A DNA stretch of 64,000 nt from Lunularia cruciata (Eukaryota > Streptophyta > Marchantiopsida > Lunulariales > Lunulariaceae). The stretch covers positions 37,701,001 through 37,765,000 of the forward strand of contig OX419758.1 in assembly GCA_948567375.1 (NCBI GenBank). The letters run 5' to 3'. The position numbers and the translations under genes are program-made. Positions 34,851 through 45,543 of this stretch are shown here, piece after piece; within the stretch, counting starts at the first letter, position 1, and the number at the start of each line of letters is the position of its first letter. The notes below the pieces were generated by a model. That model worked only from the letters and a program-made list of their open reading frames with translations, was not told the origin of the DNA and did no database searches.

Positions 34851-37113
34851 AGTAGATATATGCCAAAACCCTTTTTCAAATATATTCTTGTGCATCACCT
34901 TCCAAAAACGTGGCATTCCAAAACTTTTTCCATGTTCCTTGTTTTGACTAACATTTATTTAATTACAACATACCTAAACATCCATAAGCACGTGCTTGAT
35001 TTTTATAAATGAATGCAACCTGCCATGATTGTCCATTCATGCACTTTATGTGGAGTTCAATTAATGGTTCATCTTTGGATTACAAAGTGCACTGAAAATA
35101 ATTATGAACTTTGTTATATATCCCGTAGACATTCATGGAATCTATTTCTGAAACCCCCTACTATCTACTATAGTTGGTGATATGCTATGGAAACATTGAG
35201 GCTCCTCACAAAAAGTGGATTGTAGTAAAGATAGGTATCATAATTTTAATTTTGAGAATATATCAATATTTCCATGATGAACAACATCAGATTTGAAGTT
35301 CATGAAATTTTAAATGCTCTTTTACTATAGACAAAATTGTAGTGTATAGATATAGCATACAAAGTTTCAAGATTTGATATTCTACAAAAAATACAAAGTT
35401 GCCTTATCCATACTATTTGTTTGAAAGTATTGGAAGCTTCTCATTATCAAGCATATCCATTTGAAATTTTTATCTTGATTAAGCTTTTAAGACCATCATG
35501 AAAAGGTACCCATGCAGTAAATGATGAGAAAGTGTATATTGATCAACAAAGCTATTAGTACATTAGACTTGAGAGGTACCAAATGATTGGAAAGCATATA
35601 CCAATGAATAAAGCAACCACTATACTAAAAGTATAATTTTCTTGGTTTATTGTTGCGAAGAGTTTAACTATAAGTGAATCCTTTGTGTTGATGTTGTAGA
35701 CTTAAACATGTTAGACCTAGACAATGCTGATGCCTTATTAATCACGGAAAATAACAAATAAAAAGTCCAAAGAGAGAAGAGTTTACTTGTTTAAATTGAT
35801 TTCCTATAAGCCTTGTTTGAGAAGTGCATTGTTATTTATCAAGCAAAGATAAATTTTACTTTAAAAGTTGATGTAATACCGTAAAAATCTGATACATACA
35901 TCTCTCTAAAAGACATACTTATTAGCCAATACTTTCACCAATAAATAAATCAAGATATCACTAAATGGGTATAAATAATTTGTTTTATTTTGGTGTTAGC
36001 TTTTATTTTCATTGGCATGTGAATTATCCAAGAAATTTTCTAAACTACTCATGAAAAACTTTTTATTGATGTATTCATTTAAAAATTTTATATTCTATAG
36101 CAAGATGATTATTTAGCTTTATCCTAATATGCCTAATTTATGTATTACATGTTCTATCTTCATGTAGTACATATTTGTGTCATTTATAAATTGATCTAGA
36201 AGGTGTATGTAACAAAGTTTATAACAAAGAAACAGTTTCTAATATAGTTTGAGATGAGAATTAAAAGAAGAAAAGGAAGCTACTCAAAATATTCTTAAAT
36301 TCTTTTTGTGCAACTCGTTTGGAGTACTATTAGTTTCAATAGAGTTGAGAACTCCACATGCATAATTTCTTTCCATCTAGATTCATGGAATGATTTTGAA
36401 TATTCTTTGTAAGGTTATGGTAGTTGGGGAAATTGCATTTCAACATCCTATCCATACTTCTTTCTTATACTTCTGAAAGAAACTTTTTCTTTATGGTTGA
36501 TGGGAGAAATCATTTTTGGACTTTTGGTCAAATTCTCGTTAAGATTGGACAAGAGTAAAATAAGTAAAAGTTTGCACAAATGTGTTTCATATGTATGAAC
36601 TGATTTGGAATATTCTTTGTAAAATTTTGGTAGATGGTGGTAGTTTTGGAAATTGCAAACTCAATATACTTTTCAATAGAGATTAGTACTTTCTCATTAA
36701 GAGATTAGGAGTTCTCATCATGGTAGATAAAAGATCCCACTACTTTGTGCTTTTAATCCAATTCTCTTCAAGATTGTGCAAGAGTGAAAAAATTAACAAT
36801 TTTATATTTATATTATGATGTCATTCTATGATAGCATTGGCAAAACATTATTAGTGCTCAAGCTGATTCTGCAAAATGCTAAATTTGAGTATTTAATTAT
36901 TTAAGTCCATTTGTAATGTTTAGCACCTTTGGTGAAAATGTCATCCATTACCATTCATCTTAATGTGGTGCAAATTAGCAACTCATCTCCAATCACCAAG
37001 AACAATGTATAGGTGGAAACTCCATTACTTATCTTCACAAGAATTGCTTTCAAAATATTTTTTTCTATGTCAAGTGTTGTATTTTTATTTCAAAATTTTA
37101 TTTCCTACATTAT
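34851..37113. other. AT-rich sequence without recognisable features
   Basis: No open frame of note, no recognisable transposon protein and no strong repeat was seen. Stops are dense in all frames. Confidence 0.5.
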
Positions 37114-37718
37114 CAATCTAGTCTTGGCTTGATTTGTATCATCCATTATAATTTAATGACAATTAATTGATAATCAATATCATCTATTGTATCAAAAAAT
37201 CATCATCTATGGCATCAATTTGTAAAATAATTCCTTTTCTAATTTCCATATTGATACTATTTGTTATGCTATATTAATTTATTTGAATTCCTCTCTATAT
37301 TTCCAGAAAAAGTATTCTTCCTTTGAAGTCCTTTGAAGGATGGTATCTAGAGGAAGATTCTTGCAAGTTTTAGTGATTATTCCATTGTGTAGATTTTGTT
37401 GTTACTTTAATACATATTTCTATCTATGGAGGATGAATGGTTTGAGAGAGATATAGTGAGGATTTTGAGCATATTTATTTTTAGAGAAGCTATTTCTATG
37501 TCAAGTGTCGTAATGGATGACACTTTTTTTTGGAAATATAGAGAGGAATTCAGATAAATTAATATATTATTAAAAATATTATCAATATGTAAAGTAGAAA
37601 AGGAATTATTTTACAAATTGATGCCATAAATGATAATTAATTGATACAATTAGATAATATTTATTATCAATCACTTATCATTATAATAGATGATACAAAT
37701 CAAGCCAAGACTAGATTG
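37114..37718. repeat. long inverted repeat (arms about 200 bp, spacer about 200 bp)
   Basis: Arm 1 (37114 to about 37318) matches the reverse complement of arm 2 (about 37522-37718). Shared words include caatctagtcttggcttg, ggcatcaatttgtaaaata and gaattcctctctatatttcc. Arm identity is high but imperfect. A transcript across it would fold back into a long hairpin. It could be a foldback or MITE-type element. No terminal duplication was found. Confidence 0.75.
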
Positions 37719-40050
37719 CGATCTCTTTGGCAATTTCTTATAAGAATACAGAAAAAAATAGTCAAATTTGCATTTATATAGTGGATGTATTGATCTTTAA
37801 CCATACTTCATGAGCTAGGTCATTCATGATATATGGAAAAATTGAAAGTTATAGAATTTTACCATTTTAGTCCTTTAAATGAACATTTTTGAATAGAATT
37901 AAAATAAACATCTAATATGATATCTTCAATTGGACAATTCAAGAAGAGATTGTACCCTTTTATCCCTTTTGGTCACTTTTTCGTCTTATATAAATGAGCA
38001 TATTCAAAAGCTAAAAGGAAGAGTAACTTTGGAAAGAATGGTACTTCATAGAGGCTGCTCTTATAATGGCAATGCGACCACCCTAAACCAAATTGCGCTC
38101 TTGTTACTAAAAGGTGGGATATCAAAATTTGATTGAAACATCCCTTTTTTTAGTAAAAAGTTCCATAATAATAATTTGTTCACTAACAATTCAAGCTCCC
38201 GATGAACGAACGAAGGCTTTGCAAGAACTTGGAGCAAATAGTCATTGTTTGATAAGCTTTTGTTATCTCTCAACGACATGAAGTAATTCTACATTGCTTT
38301 TAGAAGAGGCCACATCACACATATCTCATCTCACATTAAAAAGAGGAACGACTGGCGAAATTTGTCCTAAATTGAACGGACACACAACTACTGTACAAAA
38401 AAGGATAAAAGCATGTATACGACGAATGATAAGCGTGACCTGCCATATCCTCTTTCTTTCCTATCGGCTGCATGCTGCCCCATGGAACCAATCCCACATG
38501 CAGCGTCTCATGCATTATCTCACAACTCTACCCTGATATTTGGAAGATACCTTATTCGAGATTTTAAGAAGAAAATCCTCCTTCTATGCATCGGAGAACT
38601 TCCTCCGCACAAACTGGCCTGCAAAAAAGAAAAGAACAGGAAAAAGCTATGGATTATGATTATGCAGTTTACCAAGTCAAAGGATATTTTTAAGGAGAGT
38701 TGCTTTCTCTCCCAGGCCTCGAGTGCGACGAGTCAATCCTTTGGGCTCGATAAACTTCTTCCGCATAAACTGATTAAGGAAAGAGTTATCGATTAAACTA
38801 CAGTTTACCAAATTAATGGATAATTAGTGGCAGAGAACACTGCTCTCCTACGCCTGGAGCTTCCGTGTGGATCTCGGTTTAAGTTTGAACGTCGGCAGCT
38901 CTTATGGTCACGGAGATTGACTTCAAAGTCTCCTGACTTTGGGTCTTCGACTTAACGGGTCCCCAGTTGGCAGAAAGACTTAACAGAACCCTACGGCTTG
39001 ACGTGGATCAACGTGGCAACTGATTCTCTCAACGGCAACCGACGTTTCGTCTGAAATTCTAATGTTCTTGTGCGTGTATTGACTACGTTATCACTACGTG
39101 GTGAGCTCCCCCGCACATCCGAGGAGCTCACCCCGGACTAGACTAGCTTTGCACAGTGTGGGCGAATTCCTGCGATCGTTCATTTACCTTATCGATGTCG
39201 AGGTACAGGGGATTTCTGCTGTTTATAGTATCGCCTTGGGTCCTGAGACTAACATATGTTCAAGGGCTACGCTCGGTTTTCTCATGTACAGTTTTGAAGT
39301 TCAAACTGCTTGTTAGTTCGAGATCATTTTCTCGTTCAGTCGAGTATAAGGAAGCAATAGCTACAGGCGATTCCGCTGTTTATAAGATTGCTATGGATCT
39401 TGAAAATGACAAATCTTTAACGGTTACGCTCGATTTCCTTACGTACAGTTTTGAATACACTCGATTTCCTCATGTACAGTTAGTCTTTTGAGTTCAAACT
39501 GCCTGCTAATTGGAGATCATTTTTCTCGTTCAATTGTGGTCGAAGAAATCAATGAGCTTTGATCAAGCTTCAGACCGTGTACGTGAACGCATTAATCTGC
39601 TTGGAGACTCTTGCAGCTTGAAAGATAAGCCGTTTCGTCAGATCAGCGACGAGGGCTGAGAGAGTCTTGGGCAATCCCCCGCTTCGTGGTGAGCTCCCCG
39701 TAAGTCGAGGATGAACTCTTCAAAGTTTCCTGCTTCTGAACGATAATTCAAGGAAAATTACAGAAAAGAATCGTTCTCACTTAGGGTTGAATTACCTGGA
39801 TGTCCGGAGCAACCTTCGAACTTCGGGGTGAGCTCCCAGGAAATTGAGCATGAACTCTCCAAAATTCCTTACTTCCGCATGATTACTCGTTATCATTTCA
39901 GGGTAAACACGCGGGGATTCGGGGATCCGGAAATCATAGGTGATCTCCTCAGAATTCCCTTTTCCTGAACGACCATTCAATAGAAATTGGTTCTCGAGAA
40001 TTTCCTCATGCGAGAGGAGGACACTTCAGAGGAGTAAAGTGTGATGTTCT
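37719..40050. other. non-repetitive-looking stretch with local duplications
   Basis: Base composition here is closer to that of the kinase gene than to the transposons. Small open frames (for example 38413-38796) show no known protein. Two diverged units of about 160-190 bases lie in tandem at 39199-39550 (shared tacgctcg and atgtacagtt). A motif ggtgagctccc with a following catgaactct recurs at 39686, 39824 and, weaker, 39939. It may be a decayed host gene or its flank. Confidence 0.35.
39199..39550. repeat. two-unit tandem duplication
   Basis: Unit 1 (39199-39357) and unit 2 (39358-39550) share ordered words such as ttccgctgttta or tctgctgttta, ctcatgtacagtt, gttcaaactgc and gagatcattttctcgttca. 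Unit 2 has an internal duplication. Confidence 0.65.
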
Positions 40051-40054
40051 ACGT

Positions 40055-40127
40055 TAAATTTGCTTTATTTCATAATGAACATTTGTACATTGTAAATTTG
40101 CTTTATTTTATAATGAACATTTGTAAG
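40055..40127. repeat. 38-bp tandem duplication
   Basis: Taaatttgctttatttcata and its near-identical copy are 38 bases apart, two units in all. Confidence 0.85.
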
Positions 40128-40599
40128 AACAGAATCTAACCGTGAATTTCAGTGCCAACGAGGACTGATAAGCCACCACGTCCAGGTCTGGGGTACGGTT
40201 AAGTCTTTTTTACCAACTTAGGGTCCTGTTAGTTCGAAGTGCTGAAGTCGGGGTAGTGGTAAGTCCATCTCTGCTCATTGGAGTGCGGGAGAGTGTGGAG
40301 AAAGGAAAGGAGAGAGAAGAGATGTGAGACAATTTCTATAAGTTTCTGAGTGCTCTCTAGCATGTAACATTCGAGTGAACACTAGATTCTTTTTGTTTTT
40401 TAATTTCGGTTCCATTGGCAGTTAGATTGAAGACTATGGAGAATGGAATAAAAAGTTATAAAGATTTTTAGTTTTGTTAGGGTTTAGAGTGATTATTATA
40501 CATTGAGAGTGATGGGTTGTGAATTTTTATTTCCAATCTCTTGATTTTCACGATAAGTTACATAGTAATTTAGTTTAAAAATTTAAAAAATAAAAATTG

Positions 40600-40623
40600 A
40601 AAGTTATAAGAACTTATAACTTT
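40600..40623. repeat. 11-bp perfect inverted repeat
   Basis: AAAGTTATAAG and CTTATAACTTT are separated by AA. It lies directly upstream of the first reading frame of non-LTR copy B. Confidence 0.85.
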
Positions 40624-40629
40624 TAGGGT

Positions 40630-41631
40630 ATGGAGAGATTATTTTTCTTATGTGAATTGGTATGTGAGAGGTTGTGGTTTCGCAGATATGGAGAGATATG
40701 GAGAGGAGCAGCATGTGTTACTATCACTATTCTTGTGCTAACCATGGCTACACCTTCCCATGTGGGGTCGCTTAGAGCAGATCAGGATACACCATGCCCG
40801 GTGTGTCAACGACGCTTTACTTCGCAAGGGGTAAAGACCCATGTGGGAAGGATGCACAAGGACTATGATTGGACCACTTGGGAGGCCCACGTGAGACGAA
40901 CGACCATATCGACAGCAGTGACACTCGGGATTACGCACGCTTCGTCTATACCTTTGTTGATTGTTCTAGGGATACCGATCGAGTCGTGGGAGTGGTTAGC
41001 TTCTCAAGCGGGTTGCATTTTGGGGTTATTTGAGACTAGTTTTCCATGTCCATGTCTATTCCATAGGCTACTCCGCACACTCCATGATGAGGCTAGACAG
41101 ACTCTTCGCCTACCACTTGATCGTTTGGCACGTGATCCCTTGGACGAGTTAGCATGGTTCCTATTCCTCCTACTCCTACGATGGTGTCTTCGTTATGCTA
41201 GAGAGGGATGTGCGGGGCATAGAGAGGTGGCGGCTAGATTTCGTCAATTTCAAGCGGAGGATTGTGCAGCCCTTCACGAGGAGTCTGTTAGGGCTACACG
41301 ATTTAGTAGACAGGCATCGCCATAGGATACCACAGATTCCACTCGATTACTATGATGTAGGACATTGGGTCAGGCGAGAGAGTTTAGTAGAGCAGCACGA
41401 GCGCTACACCCTTTGTCTATAGCGAGTCCTACTGATAAGACCATCTCTTCCCTACGCTCATTGCATCCAATAGCAGTAGAGGGACTACCACTAGAGGTCT
41501 TAGATTATCAGCCTAAGCAGTCTTTATGTCTTGATAGGTCGCTATTTGCACAAGCATTGTGCACTGCCCCTCGCCTTTCCTCGAGAGGCTTGTCAGGGAT
41601 GGTTTATGAGCACCTTAGAGATTGCTTCTAG
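40630..41631 (+). pseudogene. copy B N-terminal part with C2H2 finger
   Basis: The likely start is MATPSHVGSLRADQD (40744). Within it, CPVC then HVGRMH form C-X2-C-X11-H-X4-H, with an aromatic Phe at the usual place, a nucleic-acid-binding finger as in R2-type elements. Frame 1 is open to 41325 and again from 41365 to the TAG at 41629, with a stop between. The remaining sequence before RT is not recognisable. Confidence 0.75.
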
Positions 41632-42730
41632 GCAAATGATCCTTCTAGTGGTTTTACCGAGTTGTTTCAGGTGGTTGCAACAGTAGCGAGAGGAGACATT
41701 CCTATGTCTGTTAGTCGGGTGTTATGTGCTAGTTGACTTCTCGCGATGGAGAAGGACACGAGAGGCATTAGACCGATTGCTATTGGAGAGATTTTTTTGC
41801 GTTTGGTCAGTCGTACCATTGTCCTTCAACATCGTTCTCACTTTCGATAGCACCTTAGTCCACATCAGTTTGGAGTAGCTACACCTAGAGGATGTGAGGC
41901 TATATCTCTAGGCATTAGAGCACTCCTAGATATCTATCTGGAGTGGGTCGTCCTACAAGTAGATGTTGAGAACGCTTTTAATAGCATCTCACGTGCATCC
42001 ATCTTTAGAGAGCTTAGGGAGGCTAGTGGATCCTTGGCGAGTCTCATTCCTTTTGTGCGGTCTTTCTATGGCTCTCCTACTTCCCTTTACTACCAGTATG
42101 GTGGTTCACAGGAGGGAGTCACCGTCTTGGAGTCAGCTGTTGGTACACGTCAAGGAGATCCTTTGGGGGGGTCCCTTATTTGCCATGGCTCACTTTAGAG
42201 CTCTCCTATCCACTACTTTGGCCATGCCAGGTTGTGTATTTCCCTCCTTGGTAGATGATATACACATCATAGGCCCTATAGATCAGATTAGGCAGGCCTT
42301 TGACTACTTGACTACCGAGCTACATCTAGTAGGCTTGAGAGTCAAGGTGTCAAAATGTAAGGCATGGTCCTCTTTAGGTATCCCTCCCCACCTTGAGCTT
42401 CCAGAGGGGTGTATCACATCCACAGATGGATTTTGTGTTCTTGGAGTGCTAGTAGGATCGGAGGATTTTGTCACACGCTTCTTGGACATTGCTCTTGCAG
42501 AGGATGTTTTCCATGTAGATGACTTTCCATTACTAGGAGATTTACAAGTGGCATTTGGTATACTCTCTTCCAATATTGCTCGTCAACCTTCCTACCTCAT
42601 CCGTATAGTTCCCTCCTCACCGTCCTTCCTATCACGTCTGAGAGCATTTGATAGGAGGATTATGGGAGTCTTTGGTGATATTATTGGACCAGGGACTTTT
42701 GAGTGTGTGACAATGGATTTGGCACGTTGA
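41632..42730 (+). pseudogene. copy B reverse transcriptase
   Basis: Visible motifs: GIRPIAIGEIFLRLVSRTI, LSPHQFGVATPRGCEA, VLQVDVENAFNSISR, GTRQGDPLG and SLVDDIHIIG (VDD at 42251-42259). Two stops interrupt frame 1 (near 41734 and 41848). The frame then shifts in a run of seven G (42165-42171), after which frame 2 continues open to 42730. The RT belongs to the non-LTR type. Confidence 0.85.
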
Positions 42731-43930
42731 TAGACGGCTCTACCAATCTCATGTGGTGGGGTTGGCTTGCTTTCTATGGAGGAGATGGCACCTATAGCGT
42801 TCTTGGGTAGTTGGGGTCTCTCAGCACTCCTACTTTCCTCTCGTTTTGTGTTTGCTGATAGGCCGATTTTGGAGACTTATGTGACAGAGGTAGAAGGAGG
42901 AGCCTTTTCTCTCCAGGCGTTATTGGAACAGATGAGAGATAGTCTATCCCCACGAGCACAAGAGGGTTTTCCACCATTTGCTTTGCTATCGTCAGATTGG
43001 ACTAGAGGTTTACAGTCTTCCTTGATAGAGCGACAATGTGAGCATACACTACATTCTCTCTTAGTTGACTCGTCCATTCCTCAGGCTACTAGAGCACATC
43101 TACGCTCTTGCTCCGGCAAGGGTGCAGGCTCGTGGATCCTAGCTCGACCGTGCATTAGGGCTTTCCAACTTGCATCGGCTACTTTCTCTACAACGATGAG
43201 GTTTTGCCTAGGTTTGGTCCACCCATATGCATCTTCACTACTCACTTGTGAGTTTGGTTCTACACTAGATGCAGCGGCGGTCCACATGACACGGTGTCCT
43301 TTTGGAGGACAGAGGATAGCTACCCATGATGCCATTAGAGACATAGTGTTTGCTATGGCGCAAGAGAGTGAATACTTGGCTTGGAAGGAACGTTCGTATG
43401 CTTTGCCGACGACTCGTGTCAGGGCAGACTTATACTTGGTCCGAGATGATCAAGTGATAGAAGCGGATGTCGTGATCACAGACCCTACGTGGGATATAGT
43501 TTTGGAGGGAGTGATTACCCATCCCCCTGGATGGGCGGCAAGTGCAGCAGTAGGTTGCAAGGTCTCCAAGTATAGGGGCATGCAGCGGGGTCACCTCTTT
43601 GTTCCTCTAGCCTTGGAGTTATATGGAGCGATGGACACGGCATTTGACACAGAGAGTGCACGAGAGCTTATCATGTTAGGCGACAGGGGGTACCACTCTC
43701 ACTCTCATACTTTGTAGCATATTTTAGACAACGTGTGTCTATTGCTCTACAGAGAGCAATGGCTGGTGCACTCCATAGGAGAGCAATCACATTAGGTGAT
43801 GTTTCTTCGGATGCTCCAATTGTGTGTAGACCGTATGACTTGCATAGCTTGGATATCTTAGGTGCGGTAGGGCAGATTTCTCATACAGACTCTATTGAGG
43901 CTTAGCCCCATGTTACCTTTTTTGTCTCTC
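42731..43930 (+). pseudogene. copy B C-terminal Cys-His motif and nuclease
   Basis: Frame 2 continues after one stop (TGA at about 42728): MLSMEEMAPIAFLGSWGL. A Cys-His motif is CEFGSTLDAAAVHMTRC; its second Cys is Phe here but Cys in copy A. The nuclease region shows RADLYLVRDDQVIEADVVIT, a PD-(D/E)XK-like arrangement with Asp at 43427-43429 and Asp at 43466-43468. A frameshift after 43650 moves the last part (homologous to copy A HSSDILDAVGQI) to another frame. Confidence 0.75.
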
Positions 43931-43936
43931 CTCTTT

Positions 43937-44196
43937 CTTAGAGTGCAAGCCAAGTTAACTAGGAAGCTTCTCAAGAAGCTTCCTTCTAGAAGCCGCCTAC
44001 TTGGCATGCAAGCTAAGCTAGTAGGAAGCTTATAGAAGCTTCCTTCTAGAAGCTACTTACTTAAGGTGCAAGCTAAGCTAACCGGGAAGCTTCCCAAGAA
44101 GCTTCCTAGATACTTCCGGAATATTCAAGGCTAATTTGTTCTATGTGCTACTTCGTGAGCCCGACTGACTTTGTCGCTAAACTCCATATTGTTACA
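43937..44196 (-). repeat. 3' LTR of chromovirus, truncated
   Basis: It matches the first 260 bases of the 425-base 5' LTR on the minus strand. It ends abruptly in the shared word ctttcttagag, where the non-LTR copy B begins. Confidence 0.85.
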
Positions 44197-44219
44197 TATT
44201 CCCCCGCCGCTAGTTGGTG

Positions 44220-44450
44220 ACGTCCTCATCGCCAATGAAGCTTCAAATTCCTTGATGGCCGTCTATGCATTGTGGAGGTGAGAAAGAGGTTCCCAAGTGG
44301 CATCATGAAGGGGATACCCTTTCCAAAGGACCTTGTACTCCGTATGTTGGCAACGGCCTCGTTGAATATGGCGACGTGCAAGGATACGATCAACTTTGTA
44401 CTCCTCATGATCATTGATAGGGATAGGAAGAGGGGGAGGTTGGACTCAAG
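44220..44450 (-). pseudogene. chromodomain at the integrase C-terminus
   Basis: In the pol frame, after a TGA near 44446, EEYKVDRILARRHI, HTEYKVLWKGYPLHDATWEP and HLHNA are read. This is the chromodomain signature, including the aromatic positions Tyr and Trp. One further stop follows HLHNA. Chromodomains of this group target integration to methylated-histone chromatin. Confidence 0.8.
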
Positions 44451-45321
44451 AGGAAAAGGAAGAGAGGTTAGGAACAAAGGGTTTCAACTTGGAAACATGA
44501 AAGACAGGATGGATACGCATGTGACAAGGCAAGGCAAGATGATAAGCAACAAGAGAGACAATTTGGGTGATATCAAATGGTCCTATCCAATTAGGGGCAA
44601 GTTTATGAACTTGGGTATCAAGTGGGAGAGGGAGGTTACTAGAGGATAGCATGACTTTATCACCAACTTCAAAGGTAAGATCTTAACAATGGTGGTCTGC
44701 ATATTGTTTTTGGCAATTCTGAGCAACAAGGAGGTAAGACTTGGCTTGTTGGAGGGATTGGGATATAGTGGTCAAGAAGGTGGAAGTATGAGGAACCTGA
44801 GATGGAGGGGGAGCAAGAAGAGAATCTGGAACAAGCGGATCTTGGCCAAAATTGAGAAAGAAAGGAGAGAATCTGGTGCTTGCCTGTTTGGAATTGTTGT
44901 AGGCAAATTCGGCAGCGGCAAGACATTCATCCCAATTGGTATGGTGGACATTGACAAAGGCATGCAACATATCCTCCAATGTACGATTTGCACGTTCGGT
45001 TTGCCCATCAGTTTGAGGATGATAGGCCGTGGACAAAGCAAGCTTAGTGCCGGGTATCCGAAAGAATGCTTGCCAAAACTTCTCGGTAAAGCAAGGATCA
45101 CGGTCGGACAAATTCTCAAACATCCCGTGCCATGTTGGGCCACCACCATTGACATTAGAGGGTACCCAAGGTCTTGTCCACACCCATGTGACCAGCAATG
45201 GGTAAATCATGGGCTTCTTGAAGGCGCACAAGTCAAAGATCACTTTTGGCTGGAACATAGATCCGGTCCGCATGGAATAGAAGGCCTTCCTTGAAAGAGA
45301 AGGTGTTGTACTCCTTGCCAC
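44450..45321 (-). pseudogene. chromovirus integrase, deleted in the middle
   Basis: The zinc region HDLPIAGHMGVDKTLG (about 45190) is followed almost directly by LSDRDPCFTEKFWQ (about 45112), the second catalytic Asp region. The CxxC zinc ligands and the first catalytic Asp are missing, so roughly 100 residues were deleted. The third catalytic residue is kept in HPQTDGQTERANRT. The C-terminal region ends LKPFVPNLSSF (44460). Confidence 0.8.
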
Positions 45322-45543
45322 CTGTTGTTAGCCGACCATGTACCATTTGGAAGAAGAGATCTTACTGTAGAGCTAACCAAAACTTGTTATGAATCTTGGG
45401 ATCAATTGACACCGTCATAATTGCTGCCGTGATGAGAGGAAGAGACTTCAAATCAAGTCGTCGTGATAGAGCATCAGGGATGACATGGAACCGACCTGGT
45501 TGTACTCAAGTTTGATGTCAAACAATTAGAGTTGCTCTTCCTA

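Larger units (their letters stand above)
40620..43936 (+). mobile_element. R2-like (nuclease-type) non-LTR retrotransposon, copy B, nearly full length
   Basis: The plus-strand frames cover, in order, an N-terminal C2H2 zinc finger (40795-40857), reverse transcriptase (about 41700-42300, catalytic VDD at 42251-42259), a thumb-like region, a worn Cys-His motif (about 43245-43293) and a PD-(D/E)XK-like nuclease (about 43420-43500). No APE-type endonuclease is visible at the N-terminus. The 3' end is lost by a junction with the neighbouring gypsy LTR at about 43937. The true 5' end is not defined. Confidence 0.8.

Noticed and set aside
44272-44649. 125-residue plus-strand frame
   Set aside because: Antisense shadow of the integrase C-terminus and chromodomain.
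44689-45294. 201-residue plus-strand frame
   Set aside because: Antisense shadow of the chromovirus integrase.
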